Shown: positions 51,720 through 60,377, counted from the stretch's first letter. The stretch: DNA of 64,000 bases from Rhodococcus sp. 14-2470-1b (GCF_002259415.1 NZ_NPFY01000012.1:1-64000), one strand, 5' to 3'. Notes: a model not told the origin generated them from the sequence alone. A program made the numbers and translations.

Positions 51720-52973
51720 GTGAACACGACAACGTCGAACAAAACCGGGATCGGGACTCCCGTCGTCGCCCTCATGGCGGTGGCAACGGGACTGAGCGCC
51801 GGCGGCAACTACCTCAACCAGCCACTGCTCGACCTCATCGCCGAACACTTCGGAGTCTCGCAGTCCGCGGCCGCAGTGTCGGTCACCGTCGCACAGATCT
51901 CCTACGCACTCGGTCTGCTGTTCCTCGTCCCGCTCGGCGATGTCGTCGATCGACGGAAGCTCAGCGTCGGACTGATGGTGCTGGCCGCAGTCGGACAGGC
52001 ACTCGCCGGCTTCTCGCCCGGACTCTCGTGGTTGCTCGTCGGGACGGCCATGGCCGGATTGTTCTCCGTTGCCGCGCAGGTCATCGTTCCGTTCGCCGCC
52101 TCGATGGCCGACCCGTCGGAGTCGGGCCGAGTCGTCGGCATCGTGATGGGCGGTTTGCTGACGGGAATTCTGCTGGCCCGCAGCATCTCCGGCCTACTGT
52201 CCGACGTGACCGGATGGCAGGGGGTGTACCGGCTGGCTTCGGTCCTGATGTTGATCGCGGCAGCGGGCCTGTGGCGGGTACTGCCGCGACATTCGGGGAC
52301 AGCAGGCGTGTCCTACCTGCCCGCGCTCGCGTCGATGGGCGTGCTCGTCCGTCGGTACCCCCGGTTACGTGTTCGATCCGCCCTCGGTGCCTTGTCCTTC
52401 GCGTCGGTCAGCGCGGTGTTCGCGACGATGACGTTGCTGCTCACCACCGAATTCGGCTTCTCCGCAGCTCAGATCGGGCTGATCGGGCTCGCCGGCGTGG
52501 CCGGTGCGCTGATGGCGTCGGTCGCCGGTCGTCTGGCCGACCGCGGACTGGTTCAGTGGGGAACCGGAATCGGCGTCGTACTGCTGATTGCCGTGTGGCC
52601 GCTGTTCATGATCGGAAGCCACGTCTGGCTGGTGTTCGTGCTTGCCTTCGTCCTGGTCGACCTGGCACTGCAAGGCGTGCACGTCAGCAATCAGAACGTC
52701 GTCTACGCCTTGGAACCGGAAGCACGGGCGCGCATCAACTCGATCTACATGACGACGTACTTCGTCGGAGCTTCGGTGGGATCGGCCGTCGGCACACTCG
52801 CCTGGAAGCACCACGGCTGGACAGGAGTCTGCGTGACCGGAGTGGTGTTCGCCGGCTTGTCACTGCTGGTGTGGCTGCGCGATCTACAACTCAGCCGTGC
52901 CGATCAACCACAGGTGCCGGCGACACCGAGGCCGGACAGAGCGGAGAACAGTCGGTCCGCCAATCGAGCGTGA
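51720..52973 (+). CDS. MFS transporter (drug/sugar efflux type)
   Basis: 417 residues with about 12 membrane segments. The motif-A-like loop between helices 2 and 3 is PLGDVVDRRKLSVG, and a related loop occurs in the second half (RLADRGLVQWG). The YgaY/ArsJ-like 12-helix exporters look like this. The GTG at 51720 (VNTTTSNKTG) follows AGGAGAAG; the in-frame ATG upstream lies in the operator. The last 70 bases overlap the end of the opposite SGNH hydrolase gene. Confidence 0.88.
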   Translation: MNTTTSNKTGIGTPVVALMAVATGLSAGGNYLNQPLLDLIAEHFGVSQSAAAVSVTVAQISYALGLLFLVPLGDVVDRRKLSVGLMVLAAVGQALAGFSPGLSWLLVGTAMAGLFSVAAQVIVPFAASMADPSESGRVVGIVMGGLLTGILLARSISGLLSDVTGWQGVYRLASVLMLIAAAGLWRVLPRHSGTAGVSYLPALASMGVLVRRYPRLRVRSALGALSFASVSAVFATMTLLLTTEFGFSAAQIGLIGLAGVAGALMASVAGRLADRGLVQWGTGIGVVLLIAVWPLFMIGSHVWLVFVLAFVLVDLALQGVHVSNQNVVYALEPEARARINSIYMTTYFVGASVGSAVGTLAWKHHGWTGVCVTGVVFAGLSLLVWLRDLQLSRADQPQVPATPRPDRAENSRSANRA

Positions 52974-53545
52974 CCACTGTTGTTCGGATGTATGCCGTCG
53001 GGGGCGTAGTCGGTGGCCGGGTTCAACCATCGCTCCGCCTTCGGATCCAGGAACGTCACGCCTGCCACCCCAGCCGCATCGCGGAGGTGGCGTCGGATCT
53101 CGTCGATGTTGCCGTGTTTGGCATCGGGGGCACCGGTCGGCCCGACGACGACAATCCGCGCTTGGGGCGCCACCACGCGATAAGTGAGGTACAAGCCCGT
53201 CGCCGCTGCGAACAACCTGCCGTCGCCGCGGTCGTTTCCGCTGCCCTGCACGATGATCACGTCCGGAAGCGACGTCGCGACGGCCGCCACCCGCGGCACA
53301 CTGACGAACGGGTCGGTGCTTGCCGCGTACCCACTGCCGGACCGTGCCACCAGATTCAGATCCCAGCAGCCCCTGGCACCGAGCAGAGTGGCGTACCCGC
53401 CGTAGCCGTTGCTGGCGCCGATTCCCGCGCTGAAGGAATCGCCGACGATCGCCACCCTCAACGGACGCGGTTGCGCGTGCGCGGGAACGTTCCCGATAAG
53501 CAGTGCCGCAACAACGATCGCACAGAACGCAATCAGCTTCCTCAC
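52904..53545 (-). CDS. Secreted SGNH/GDSL hydrolase
   Basis: 213 residues. A signal peptide (MRKLIAFCAIVVAALLIGNV, cut after AHA) precedes block I AIVGDSFSAGIG (Ser), a GxND-like block III QGSGNDRGDG, and block V DGIHPNNSGH (Asp/His). An esterase or acyl hydrolase acting outside the membrane. GTG start. Its 3' end overlaps the MFS gene tail by 70 bases on the other strand. Confidence 0.85.
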   Translation of the reverse strand: MRKLIAFCAIVVAALLIGNVPAHAQPRPLRVAIVGDSFSAGIGASNGYGGYATLLGARGCWDLNLVARSGSGYAASTDPFVSVPRVAAVATSLPDVIIVQGSGNDRGDGRLFAAATGLYLTYRVVAPQARIVVVGPTGAPDAKHGNIDEIRRHLRDAAGVAGVTFLDPKAERWLNPATDYAPDGIHPNNSGHARLADRLFSALSGLGVAGTCG

Positions 53546-53570
53546 GCGAACGATGGTAGGTCACCGAAGA

Positions 53571-54014
53571 TCACGGAGCGTCGGACTTGAGAATTTTCAT
53601 GGTGATACGCGAGTCCACCCTCGCGATAGCAGGATCGCCCATAAGTTGTGTCGTGAGCCATTTTTCGAACGCTGCAAGGTCCGCCACACGAACACGAACG
53701 AAATAGTCGGGGATGCCGAACATCCTGCGCAACTCCGCGACCTCGGACATCCCGGCCATGCGTTCCTCGAATGCGGCAACCGTCCGGAAGTCCTTCGCGA
53801 CGAGGTCCGCATGGATGATGACTTCGAACCCCCGTCCCATGCGCGTTCGGTCGACTATCGCGGAGTACCCCGTGATGACACCGTCCTCCTCCAACTTGCG
53901 GACGCGCCTCAGGCACGGCGCCGGTGTGAGGCCGACCTGTGCCGCCAGCTCCTGATTGGTCAACCTGCCGTTCTCCTGCAACAGCAACAAAATGTGTTCA
54001 TCGATGGCATCCAC
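53571..54014 (-). CDS. Lrp/AsnC family transcriptional regulator
   Basis: 147 residues. HTH at the N-terminus (AIDEHILLLLQENGRLTNQE, LAAQVGLTPAPCLRRVRKLE) and the RAM ligand domain (GFEVIIHADLVAKDF, VAELRRMFGIPDYFVRVRVA). The GTG at 54014 gives the family's usual start; a TTG at 54050 would add 12 residues. It is divergent from azlCD, an arrangement like lrp-brnFE in Corynebacterium, so it probably activates export of branched-chain amino acids or methionine. Confidence 0.88.
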   Translation of the reverse strand: MDAIDEHILLLLQENGRLTNQELAAQVGLTPAPCLRRVRKLEEDGVITGYSAIVDRTRMGRGFEVIIHADLVAKDFRTVAAFEERMAGMSEVAELRRMFGIPDYFVRVRVADLAAFEKWLTTQLMGDPAIARVDSRITMKILKSDAP

Positions 54015-54094
54015 ATCTCTGATATTGCGCGCCTCTCGCGCTTTACACAAGAAGCGGCAACAAAATCGCTCGCCTGATTTCCTATCATTGCCGC

Positions 54095-54769
54095 ATGACC
54101 ACGCTCGCCCCCACCCAGGTTCGCTCCCCGCTCCGCGACGCCACCCGGTCCGCAGGCGTCGTATGGCTCGGATTGTTCGTTCTGGGAATCGGTTTCGGCG
54201 TGATCGTCACCGCGCACCACCTCCCGTGGTGGCTTGCGCCGATCATGTCCGGCGTCCTCTTCGCGGGATCCGTCGAATTCATCCTGGTCGGGCTCCTGGC
54301 CGCATCCGCACCCCTTGCCGCGATCGCGATCACCACACTGCTGGTCAACTCCCGGCACCTGTTCTACGGTCTCACCTTCCCCTTGCAGCAAGTCGACGGC
54401 CGAATGGCGAAGCTGTACAGCATCTTCGCCCTCTGCGACGAAGCCTTCGCCCTCGCGTCCGCGCGCCTACGGGGCAAACAAATCCTGTGGACACAGTTGG
54501 GTCTGCACTCGTCGTGGATGATGGGATCCCTCGTCGGCGCCGGTATCGGAAGTTCACTACTCTCAGGCCTCGAAGGACTCGACTTCGTCCTCACCGCACT
54601 GTTCGTCGTGCTGTTCCTCGACGTCTACCGCGAAAACCCCGACCGCGTCACCCTCGGACTCGCCGTCGGCGCAGGCGTCATCGGCTACCTCCTCGCGCCC
54701 GGATCGATGCTGGTCGTTGCAATGTGCGTGTTCACCGCCGCCCTGATGGTCAGGCACCGGCGTGGTTGA
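54095..54769 (+). CDS. azlC: AzlC-type branched-chain amino-acid exporter, large subunit
   Basis: 224 residues with about seven hydrophobic segments. AzlC/BrnF blocks: GVLFAGSVEFILVGLLAASA, LLVNSRHLFYGLTFPL and FALCDEAFAL. With the small AzlD subunit it exports branched-chain amino acids (and methionine in BrnFE). It overlaps azlD by 8 bases and is divergent from the Lrp regulator. Confidence 0.92.
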   Translation: MTTLAPTQVRSPLRDATRSAGVVWLGLFVLGIGFGVIVTAHHLPWWLAPIMSGVLFAGSVEFILVGLLAASAPLAAIAITTLLVNSRHLFYGLTFPLQQVDGRMAKLYSIFALCDEAFALASARLRGKQILWTQLGLHSSWMMGSLVGAGIGSSLLSGLEGLDFVLTALFVVLFLDVYRENPDRVTLGLAVGAGVIGYLLAPGSMLVVAMCVFTAALMVRHRRG

Positions 54770-55088
54770 CTACTGGTACATCGCCGCCGCCCTGGCCGTC
54801 GCCGTCGGAATCACATTCTCGCTGAGAGCAATTCCGTTCCTCGTCCGGTCATCCCTCCGAGAATCCGCCCTCCTCGACTCACTCGGCAAATGGATGCCCC
54901 TCGGCGCCGTCGCCATCCTCGCCGTCTACGCCCTGTCCTCCATCGACCTCACCGGCGCCGCCCACGGCATCCCACCCCTCGCCGGCGTCACCGTCACCAT
55001 CGGCCTGCACCTCTGGCGCCGCAACATCGCCCTCAGCATCCTCGGCGGCACCGTCACCTGCGTCGTCCTGCAGAACTGGGTGTTCTGA
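54762..55088 (+). CDS. azlD: AzlD-type branched-chain amino-acid exporter, small subunit
   Basis: 108 residues, four membrane segments, with the typical TFSLRAIPFLV and KWMPLGAVAILAVYAL blocks. GTG start inside the end of azlC. Partner subunit of AzlC. Confidence 0.92.
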   Translation: MVDYWYIAAALAVAVGITFSLRAIPFLVRSSLRESALLDSLGKWMPLGAVAILAVYALSSIDLTGAAHGIPPLAGVTVTIGLHLWRRNIALSILGGTVTCVVLQNWVF

Positions 55089-55098
55089 ACCCAGCGAA

Positions 55099-55147
55099 TT
55101 CGCACTTGTGCAGGTCCTCACCGGCGTGTCGTCTGCACAAGTGCGAA
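55099..55147. repeat. REP-like inverted repeat / terminator after azlD
   Basis: Perfect 15-bp arms TTCGCACTTGTGCAG (55099-55113) and CTGCACAAGTGCGAA (55133-55147) with a 19-base loop. It lies 10 bases after azlD. The large loop and palindromic arms look like a dispersed repeat as much as a terminator. Confidence 0.65.
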
Positions 55148-55326
55148 CTCGAGATGCACTGGATGAATCACGAATCCCACCAGTGTCATTCGGGGGCTCG
55201 ACCGAATCGTAATATAACGAGTCTGTGACGCGGGTAACAGTGTTGGTTGAATGCGCGACATACTCCTCAGGCGGCACAAGAGACCCACTGAAGACATCCC
55301 GACAGACTCGACCCTGGAGGCACCGC

Positions 55327-56010
55327 ATGACCGTAGTGAACGATTACTCGAAGTTGGCCTTCACCGATTACGCCGACACTGCGGTCACCAGCTACGCATC
55401 GCCCGCGGTTCTACCCATCCGGACCACCGGCACCCAGGCTCCAGTCTTCTGCATCCACCCGATCGAGGGGCTGACCAGCTGCTACGCCGAGCTCGTGGAG
55501 CATGTCGCCGAGGATCGGCCCGTGTACGGGGTTCAGGCGATCAGCACCAAGGCCGAGTCCCTGACATCGCTCGCCGCGCTCTACGCCGACGAGATCGTGG
55601 CGGCCCAGGCGTCGGGCACCGTGCATCTTCTCGGTGTCTCCTTCGGCGGCGTTCTCGCCCACGCGATAGCCGTCGAACTCCAGCGCCGAGGCGTGAGCGT
55701 CGGGCAGCTCGTCCTGGTGTCGGCCGAGCCACGTCCGCAGGCCGCCGACACGGGCCGCGAACTCCTGGCACGAATGGGCGACGTCATCGACCGCAGCCGC
55801 GCCGAGGAACTCCTGGCCATCGCCGCACACAACGGCACACTGGCGGCTCGGCATTTCCCGGGCGTGTTCGTCGGGCAGGCAGTGGTAGTTGCCGACGAAT
55901 TCGGCGGCGGCGCCTGGCACCCGTTCATCAGCGGAACCGTCACCAAGTACCTGATTCCCGACGCACGCGATCTCTCCCTCGTCGGCGAACTGGTCGACCG
56001 CTTCTTCTGA
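55327..56010 (+). CDS. Free-standing NRPS-type thioesterase domain protein
   Basis: 227 residues, an alpha/beta hydrolase of the type I NRPS thioesterase class: APVFCIHPIEGLTSCYAELV, PVYGVQA, the nucleophile in LLGVSFGGVLAHA (Ser105), and a final short region after GGGAWHPF. It closely parallels the terminal domain of the NRPS at 29323 (PLFCIHPIVGLSWCYNGF, PIYGIQT, LLGWSLGG). It looks more like a detached terminal domain than a classical type II editing thioesterase. The C-terminal catalytic histidine expected near the end (SHSHWQM in the NRPS) is not evident. ATG with GGAGG upstream. Confidence 0.75.
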   Translation: MTVVNDYSKLAFTDYADTAVTSYASPAVLPIRTTGTQAPVFCIHPIEGLTSCYAELVEHVAEDRPVYGVQAISTKAESLTSLAALYADEIVAAQASGTVHLLGVSFGGVLAHAIAVELQRRGVSVGQLVLVSAEPRPQAADTGRELLARMGDVIDRSRAEELLAIAAHNGTLAARHFPGVFVGQAVVVADEFGGGAWHPFISGTVTKYLIPDARDLSLVGELVDRFF

Positions 56011-56021
56011 CATATCCAGCG

Positions 56022-56197
56022 TCACGAAATACTAATGTGCACTGTCTGAATCACGTGCGCAGAGGACTTGCCTGACTCGTCGGCAAGGTCCACCGAGACG
56101 ACTACTCGGCCTCGGCCGACTCTCATCGGAGTAGCCGTGGCAACCGCGGAACCCCGTACGGGGCAACTGCGTGGATATCGTCGGCGGTGATCGTCAT
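56022..56197 (-). pseudogene. Decayed PaaI-like hotdog thioesterase
   Basis: An ATG overlapping the stop of the upstream SDR gene (ATGA, 56197-56194) starts MTITADDIHAVAPYG, as in PaaI-like thioesterases, but a stop follows after 24 codons. In another frame, codons for VATATPMRVGRGRVVVSVDL and ADESGKSSAHVIQTVHI end at 56022; this is the C-terminal beta-strand pair of the hotdog fold. The middle of the gene, about 80-90 codons including the catalytic region, is missing. A deletion with frameshift explains it. Confidence 0.55.
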
Positions 56198-56982
56198 CGA
56201 AGTGCTGCTTCCTCCGCCGGAAGGGCGGGCCCGAGCAACAGCCCACCGTCGACGACCAGTTCTGTTCCCGTCGCGAAGGCGGCATCCGGCGATGTCAGGA
56301 AGAGCAGTGCCGAGGTGATGTCTCCCGGTTCCCCGAGTCGCGGAACAGCATAGGGATCGGGGGAGTAGAAGTCGCCGATAGGCGCTTGTCCGGCGACGGT
56401 CGGTTCGGTGATGAGCGGCGTGGCGACGACTCCAGGATGGATGGAGTTCACTCGAATGTTGTCGCGGCCGAGTTCCAATGCAGCAGTGCGGGTCAGCCCT
56501 CGCAACGCCCATTTGCTCGCGACATACGGGGCGTACATCGCGGTCCCTCCGTGCGCCATGGTCGACGCGATGTTGACGACGACCCCACCGCCCCCTCGTC
56601 GCATCGACGGGGTGACCGTCTTGATTCCCAGGAACTGGCCAGTGAGGTTGATCGCCAGGACCCGCTCCCACACGTCGAGCTCGGTGTTTTCGATGGTGGC
56701 GGCAGGGTTCTGGATTCCCGCGTTGTTGACCAGAACCGAGATCGGTCCGAAGTGGCGCTCTGCCGCGGCGACGACGGTCGCCCAGTTCTGTTCGTCGGCG
56801 ACGTCGAGTCGAGCGAACAGAGCTCGATCCCCCAACTCCTCGACCAACGCGCGACTGCGGTCCTCCGCGATTCCAGCCACGACCACGCTGGCGCCTTCCC
56901 GGTGATAGGCCCGGACGTGACTGGCGCCCTGTCCTCCAGCCCCTCCGGTGACGACGACCGTTGTGCCCTCGAAACGTCCCAC
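56194..56982 (-). CDS. Short-chain dehydrogenase (3-alpha/20-beta-hydroxysteroid dehydrogenase-like)
   Basis: 262 residues. Cofactor motif TGGAGGQGASHVRAYHREGA, LDVADEQNW, VNNAGIQNP, catalytic Ser in IASTMAHGG, YVASK, and a long substrate loop ending PRLGEPGDITSALLFLTS. The TGGAGGQG variant and the loop are typical of hydroxysteroid/carveol-type dehydrogenases. GTG start. It is divergent from the TetR gene, with two palindromes between them. Confidence 0.88.
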   Translation of the reverse strand: MGRFEGTTVVVTGGAGGQGASHVRAYHREGASVVVAGIAEDRSRALVEELGDRALFARLDVADEQNWATVVAAAERHFGPISVLVNNAGIQNPAATIENTELDVWERVLAINLTGQFLGIKTVTPSMRRGGGGVVVNIASTMAHGGTAMYAPYVASKWALRGLTRTAALELGRDNIRVNSIHPGVVATPLITEPTVAGQAPIGDFYSPDPYAVPRLGEPGDITSALLFLTSPDAAFATGTELVVDGGLLLGPALPAEEAALR

Positions 56983-57000
56983 GATGTTCTCCCTCTCGTA

Positions 57001-57022
57001 TGGTGAGTCGCTCGACTCACCA
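57001..57022. promoter_or_regulatory. TetR operator A (SDR side)
   Basis: TGGTGAGTCG-CT-CGACTCACCA, a perfect dyad of ten-bp arms, 19 bases upstream of the SDR start. It shares the GGTGAGTC core with operator B. Confidence 0.8.
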
Positions 57023-57046
57023 GTAGGAACGGTAGCGCCGACCCGA

Positions 57047-57070
57047 GAGGTGAGTCAAGTGACTCGCCTC
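57047..57070. promoter_or_regulatory. TetR operator B (TetR side)
   Basis: GAGGTGAGTCA-AG-TGACTCGCCTC, eleven-bp arms with one mismatch. Its centre is 47 bases from operator A and it lies 22 bases before the TetR start, so the repressor can silence both divergent genes. Confidence 0.8.
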
Positions 57071-57091
57071 ATGATGCGGCACACTGGGGAC

Positions 57092-57730
57092 ATGGCCGCA
57101 CAATCGTCGTCGTACCACCGAGACGTCGCCGAGCAGAAACGATCCGCGATCGTCGACGCTGCAACCAGCTTGTTTCTCGACCTCGGATACGACAGGACCT
57201 CGCTGGCCAAAGTTGCCGTCGAAGCAGGCGTGTCGAAAGCCACCCTGTTCAAACAATTTCCGACGAAGGCCGCCCTGTTCGAGGCCATCGTCGACGCATC
57301 GTGGAACACCAAGAGCGACACCACAGTCGAGCCGCATCCGGGGAATCTCCGTGCAGGATTGACGTCCATCGGCCGGGGATACGCCGAGCTGCTGACCCAG
57401 CCGAGTATGGCGAAGCTCTTCCGCATCGTCATCGCCGAGGTACCGCGCTTTCCCGAGCTCGGACGCACACAGTTCGACCTCGGAAAGATGCCGTACTTCG
57501 ACTCCGTTCGGGCGTACCTCGACGCCGAGAACGCGCGCGGAACCATCCGACTCGACGACGCCGAGCTCGCGGCCACTCAATTCCTCGGAATGATCTCGAA
57601 CTACGTCTTCTGGCCGCGCCTGCTGCTGGTGCAGTGGACGCCCGAGGACGATGCCGTACTGCACGTCGTCGACGAAGCAGTGGAGATGATGCTGGCGCGT
57701 TACTGCCGCGGAGTCACTCCAACGCCGTGA
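57092..57730 (+). CDS. TetR family transcriptional regulator
   Basis: 212 residues. HTH: SAIVDAATSLFLDLGYDRTS and LAKVAVEAGVSKATLFKQFP. The C-terminal domain is of the AefR/TetR_C type (LFRIVIAEVPRFPELGRTQF). The ATG at 57092 gives MAAQSSSYHR; an ATG at 57071 (just after operator B) is possible. The end overlaps the convergent SARP gene by 17 bases. Confidence 0.88.
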   Translation: MAAQSSSYHRDVAEQKRSAIVDAATSLFLDLGYDRTSLAKVAVEAGVSKATLFKQFPTKAALFEAIVDASWNTKSDTTVEPHPGNLRAGLTSIGRGYAELLTQPSMAKLFRIVIAEVPRFPELGRTQFDLGKMPYFDSVRAYLDAENARGTIRLDDAELAATQFLGMISNYVFWPRLLLVQWTPEDDAVLHVVDEAVEMMLARYCRGVTPTP

Positions 57731-59528
57731 TCAACGGGCCGATCGGGCCCAGATCGAGTGCCCCGGATCCCGCCGCACGCTCGCCGACGGCAGGGAGCAA
57801 CGCCGCGTGTGCGCGTCGAGCAGCGCCGTGGTGCCCGACACGGAGAGCCGCTGTACCGACGAGGTACCAACAGATTTCGGCCATCAGATCGTGCGGCGGA
57901 TCGGGGACCGTCTCGAGCATGCCCGACGCCTCCGCGTCGGTCGCGAGGAGCGGTGCGACCCACGGCGCATAGGGGCCGAAGTCTCCCCTGGGTAGCGCAG
58001 TGTCGTTCCGCAGAGCCGTGGTCAGCGCGGACATGGCAGTCAATCCGATTCGGAATCCAGGCATTTCGTCACCGTCGGGCGGAGGTGGTCCGCCGGTGAA
58101 GGTGTAGCGAAACCACGCGGTGAACACCGACGCGAGGGGGCGATCGAATCTGGCAGCGATTCCGTCCACGAGGTCTGCCTCCACCGAGGCTTCGTCGATG
58201 TCGTCGAGCGCACACAACGCTTGCATTCGAATCAATCGACCGGCGATGTCGAAGGTGGACAACTCGGAAGCCACTGCGATATCGATGATGTCGGCACCGA
58301 TGCGTTCACGATCGCGGGCCAGGCCGGTTGTCCGACACGTCTGTAAATAGCGTGCGCTCAGCGCGAGGCAGCGCAGCGCCGGGTCGGCGAGGGTCCGCGC
58401 CAGCCGCTCGGCCTCCCGGGCCTCGTCCATCCGGCTGTCCACACCACGAGATTCCATCGCGATCGTCGCCAGCAGACGTGCCCGTACTCGGGTCGATGCC
58501 GTCGGCGGGAGGATCGCCAGAGTCCGGTCGGCGGCCTCGACGATCGCTGCTGATTTCGCCGGATCATCGGACCGCGTCCAGACTCCCGGAACGTCGTAGC
58601 CCACGATGACGCGTGCCGTCAGCTCTGGATCACCGAACTGCTCGGCAGCACGGATCGTCGCCACGCGCTGCTCGGTGGCGGCGTCGACCGAACCGGACTG
58701 TGCAAGAAGCGGCAGAAGTGCTGTAGCACTTTCGATCTGCGATCGCGCTCCGCCGCGCGCCTGCGCTGCCGCGGTCTGCATCAGGACAGAGCTGCCATGA
58801 GAGAGCAGCCCCGGATCCCGTGTCAGAATGCGCTGTTCCACATTTGCCAGGCGATCACTCGGATCGAGGCCGAGCCCACGGACGAACGTCTCGCGAGCAC
58901 GACGCAGAACCTCGAGAGCGTCGCCCTGCCGACCAGCCCCGTACAACGCGAGAGCCGACAGACGCCACCCCTCCTCACGCCACGGGTGCTCGTCGACGTG
59001 GCGGTCGAGCAACGCAATGGTGCTGTCCCACTTGGCCTCGGCGATTCGCGACTCCGCAAGACGCTCCACCGCACCGGCCCTGAGCTCGGCGATTCGCGCG
59101 CGTTCCCCCGTGGCCCACGCGCGATCCTCGAACTCCTGGAACGCCCGTCCGGTCCACTGCTCGAGTGCATGCTCGGGCTCGTCGTCCAAAAGCAGCTGCT
59201 CCGCGCGCCACAGATCCACCGCGTCGGCGGACAGATCGAGTGCGTATCCGGAACCCCTGGTCACCACCGTCGTCGGGGGAGTGCGCGCCGGCCTCCCCGG
59301 TTCCAGAATCTTCCGAAGCTCACCGACGAAGGTCTGCACGATGCCGAGTGCACCCGCAGGTGCGTCCTCCCACAGATCGTCGACGAGACTCGACGTCTGC
59401 ACCGTCCTACCGCGAGCGATCGCCAGCAAGCAGAGCACCTCGCGGAGACGCGGCTTCGAGATGCGCACCGGCGTACCGTCGATCTCCGCCTCCACCGGGC
59501 CGAGAACGCGGATTCGAAGCTCGCTCAC
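57714..59528 (-). CDS. SARP/AfsR-type regulator with BTAD and TPR-like repeats
   Basis: 604 residues. An OmpR-like winged helix at about 1-95 (IRVLGPVEAEIDGTPVRISK, LREVLCLLAIARGRTVQTSS, LVDDLWEDAPAGALGIVQTF). A bacterial transcriptional activator domain at about 100-245, then a helical repeat region (about 270-604). There is no NB-ARC ATPase motif, so it is an intermediate form between small SARPs and AfsR. SARPs activate secondary-metabolite clusters. It lies 13.7 kb from the NRPS, so control of it is only a possibility. No typical SARP direct repeats were found upstream of the NRPS. Confidence 0.85.
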   Translation of the reverse strand: MSELRIRVLGPVEAEIDGTPVRISKPRLREVLCLLAIARGRTVQTSSLVDDLWEDAPAGALGIVQTFVGELRKILEPGRPARTPPTTVVTRGSGYALDLSADAVDLWRAEQLLLDDEPEHALEQWTGRAFQEFEDRAWATGERARIAELRAGAVERLAESRIAEAKWDSTIALLDRHVDEHPWREEGWRLSALALYGAGRQGDALEVLRRARETFVRGLGLDPSDRLANVEQRILTRDPGLLSHGSSVLMQTAAAQARGGARSQIESATALLPLLAQSGSVDAATEQRVATIRAAEQFGDPELTARVIVGYDVPGVWTRSDDPAKSAAIVEAADRTLAILPPTASTRVRARLLATIAMESRGVDSRMDEAREAERLARTLADPALRCLALSARYLQTCRTTGLARDRERIGADIIDIAVASELSTFDIAGRLIRMQALCALDDIDEASVEADLVDGIAARFDRPLASVFTAWFRYTFTGGPPPPDGDEMPGFRIGLTAMSALTTALRNDTALPRGDFGPYAPWVAPLLATDAEASGMLETVPDPPHDLMAEICWYLVGTAALRVGHHGAARRAHAALLPAVGERAAGSGALDLGPIGPLITALE

Positions 59529-59585
59529 GCTGCGATTCTAGTTCGCGCTGATCGGCCGCTGATCGACGTGCACGACGATCGACGC

Positions 59586-60377
59586 ATGGACATGAACCTC
59601 ACCGGAAAATCGGCATTCGTCAGCGGTTCCACCGAAGGAATCGGATACGCCGTCGCGCGGTCGCTGCTCGCCGAAGGCGTCGACGTGACGATCAACGGCC
59701 GCGACACCGCGCGGCTCGACCGTGCCGTCGAGTCCCTGCAGCATCACGCCCCCGACGCCACCGTCCGCGGAATCGTCGCCGACTTCTCCGTGGCCACCGA
59801 CGTCGAACTCCTCGTCGACCGGCTCGGGGACGTCGACATCCTCGTGAACAACGTCGGTCTGTTCGAACTCACACCCTTCACCGACATCTCCGACGACGAC
59901 TGGCAGCGATACTTCGACGTCAACGTCATGAGCGGAGTGCGCCTCGCCCGACGCCTCATGCCCGGCATGCTGGGGCGTGGATGGGGACGAATCCTGTTCG
60001 TCAGCAGTGAATCCGGAGTCGACGTGCCGGCCGACATGATCCACTACGGCACGACCAAGACCGCGATGCTGTCCCTGGGAAACGGATTGGCCAAGCTCAC
60101 GAAAGCCACTGCTGTGACCGTCAATTCGGTCCTCGGTGGACCCACCTACTCCGACGGAGTAGCACGGACCATCGACGCTCTCGCCGCGGCGCGGTCCATC
60201 CCCGTCGACGACCTGAAATCTGCGATCGCGAGCTCCAACACGACGTCCCTGCTGCAACGTTTCATCGAACCGGCCGAAATCGCGAACATGGTGACATTCC
60301 TGGCCAGCCCGATCGCCTCGGCCACCAACGGCGCAGCGGTCAGAGTCGACGGGGGAGTCCTACCCACGCTGCTCTAG
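59586..60377 (+). CDS. Short-chain dehydrogenase/reductase
   Basis: 263 residues. SGSTEGIGYAVARSLLAEGV cofactor motif, VNNVGLFEL, catalytic Ser in FVSSESGVD and YGTTK. INGRDTARL suggests NADP. Start MDMNLTGKSAF (ATG 59586; 59592 also possible). Its stop overlaps the stop of the convergent lipase gene by four bases. Substrate not assigned. Confidence 0.88.
   Translation: MDMNLTGKSAFVSGSTEGIGYAVARSLLAEGVDVTINGRDTARLDRAVESLQHHAPDATVRGIVADFSVATDVELLVDRLGDVDILVNNVGLFELTPFTDISDDDWQRYFDVNVMSGVRLARRLMPGMLGRGWGRILFVSSESGVDVPADMIHYGTTKTAMLSLGNGLAKLTKATAVTVNSVLGGPTYSDGVARTIDALAAARSIPVDDLKSAIASSNTTSLLQRFIEPAEIANMVTFLASPIASATNGAAVRVDGGVLPTLL

Noticed and set aside
57714-59528. SARP as the pathway regulator of the NRPS
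   Set aside because: It is 13.7 kb away with many unrelated genes between, and no SARP-type direct repeats were seen before the NRPS; kept only as a possibility.
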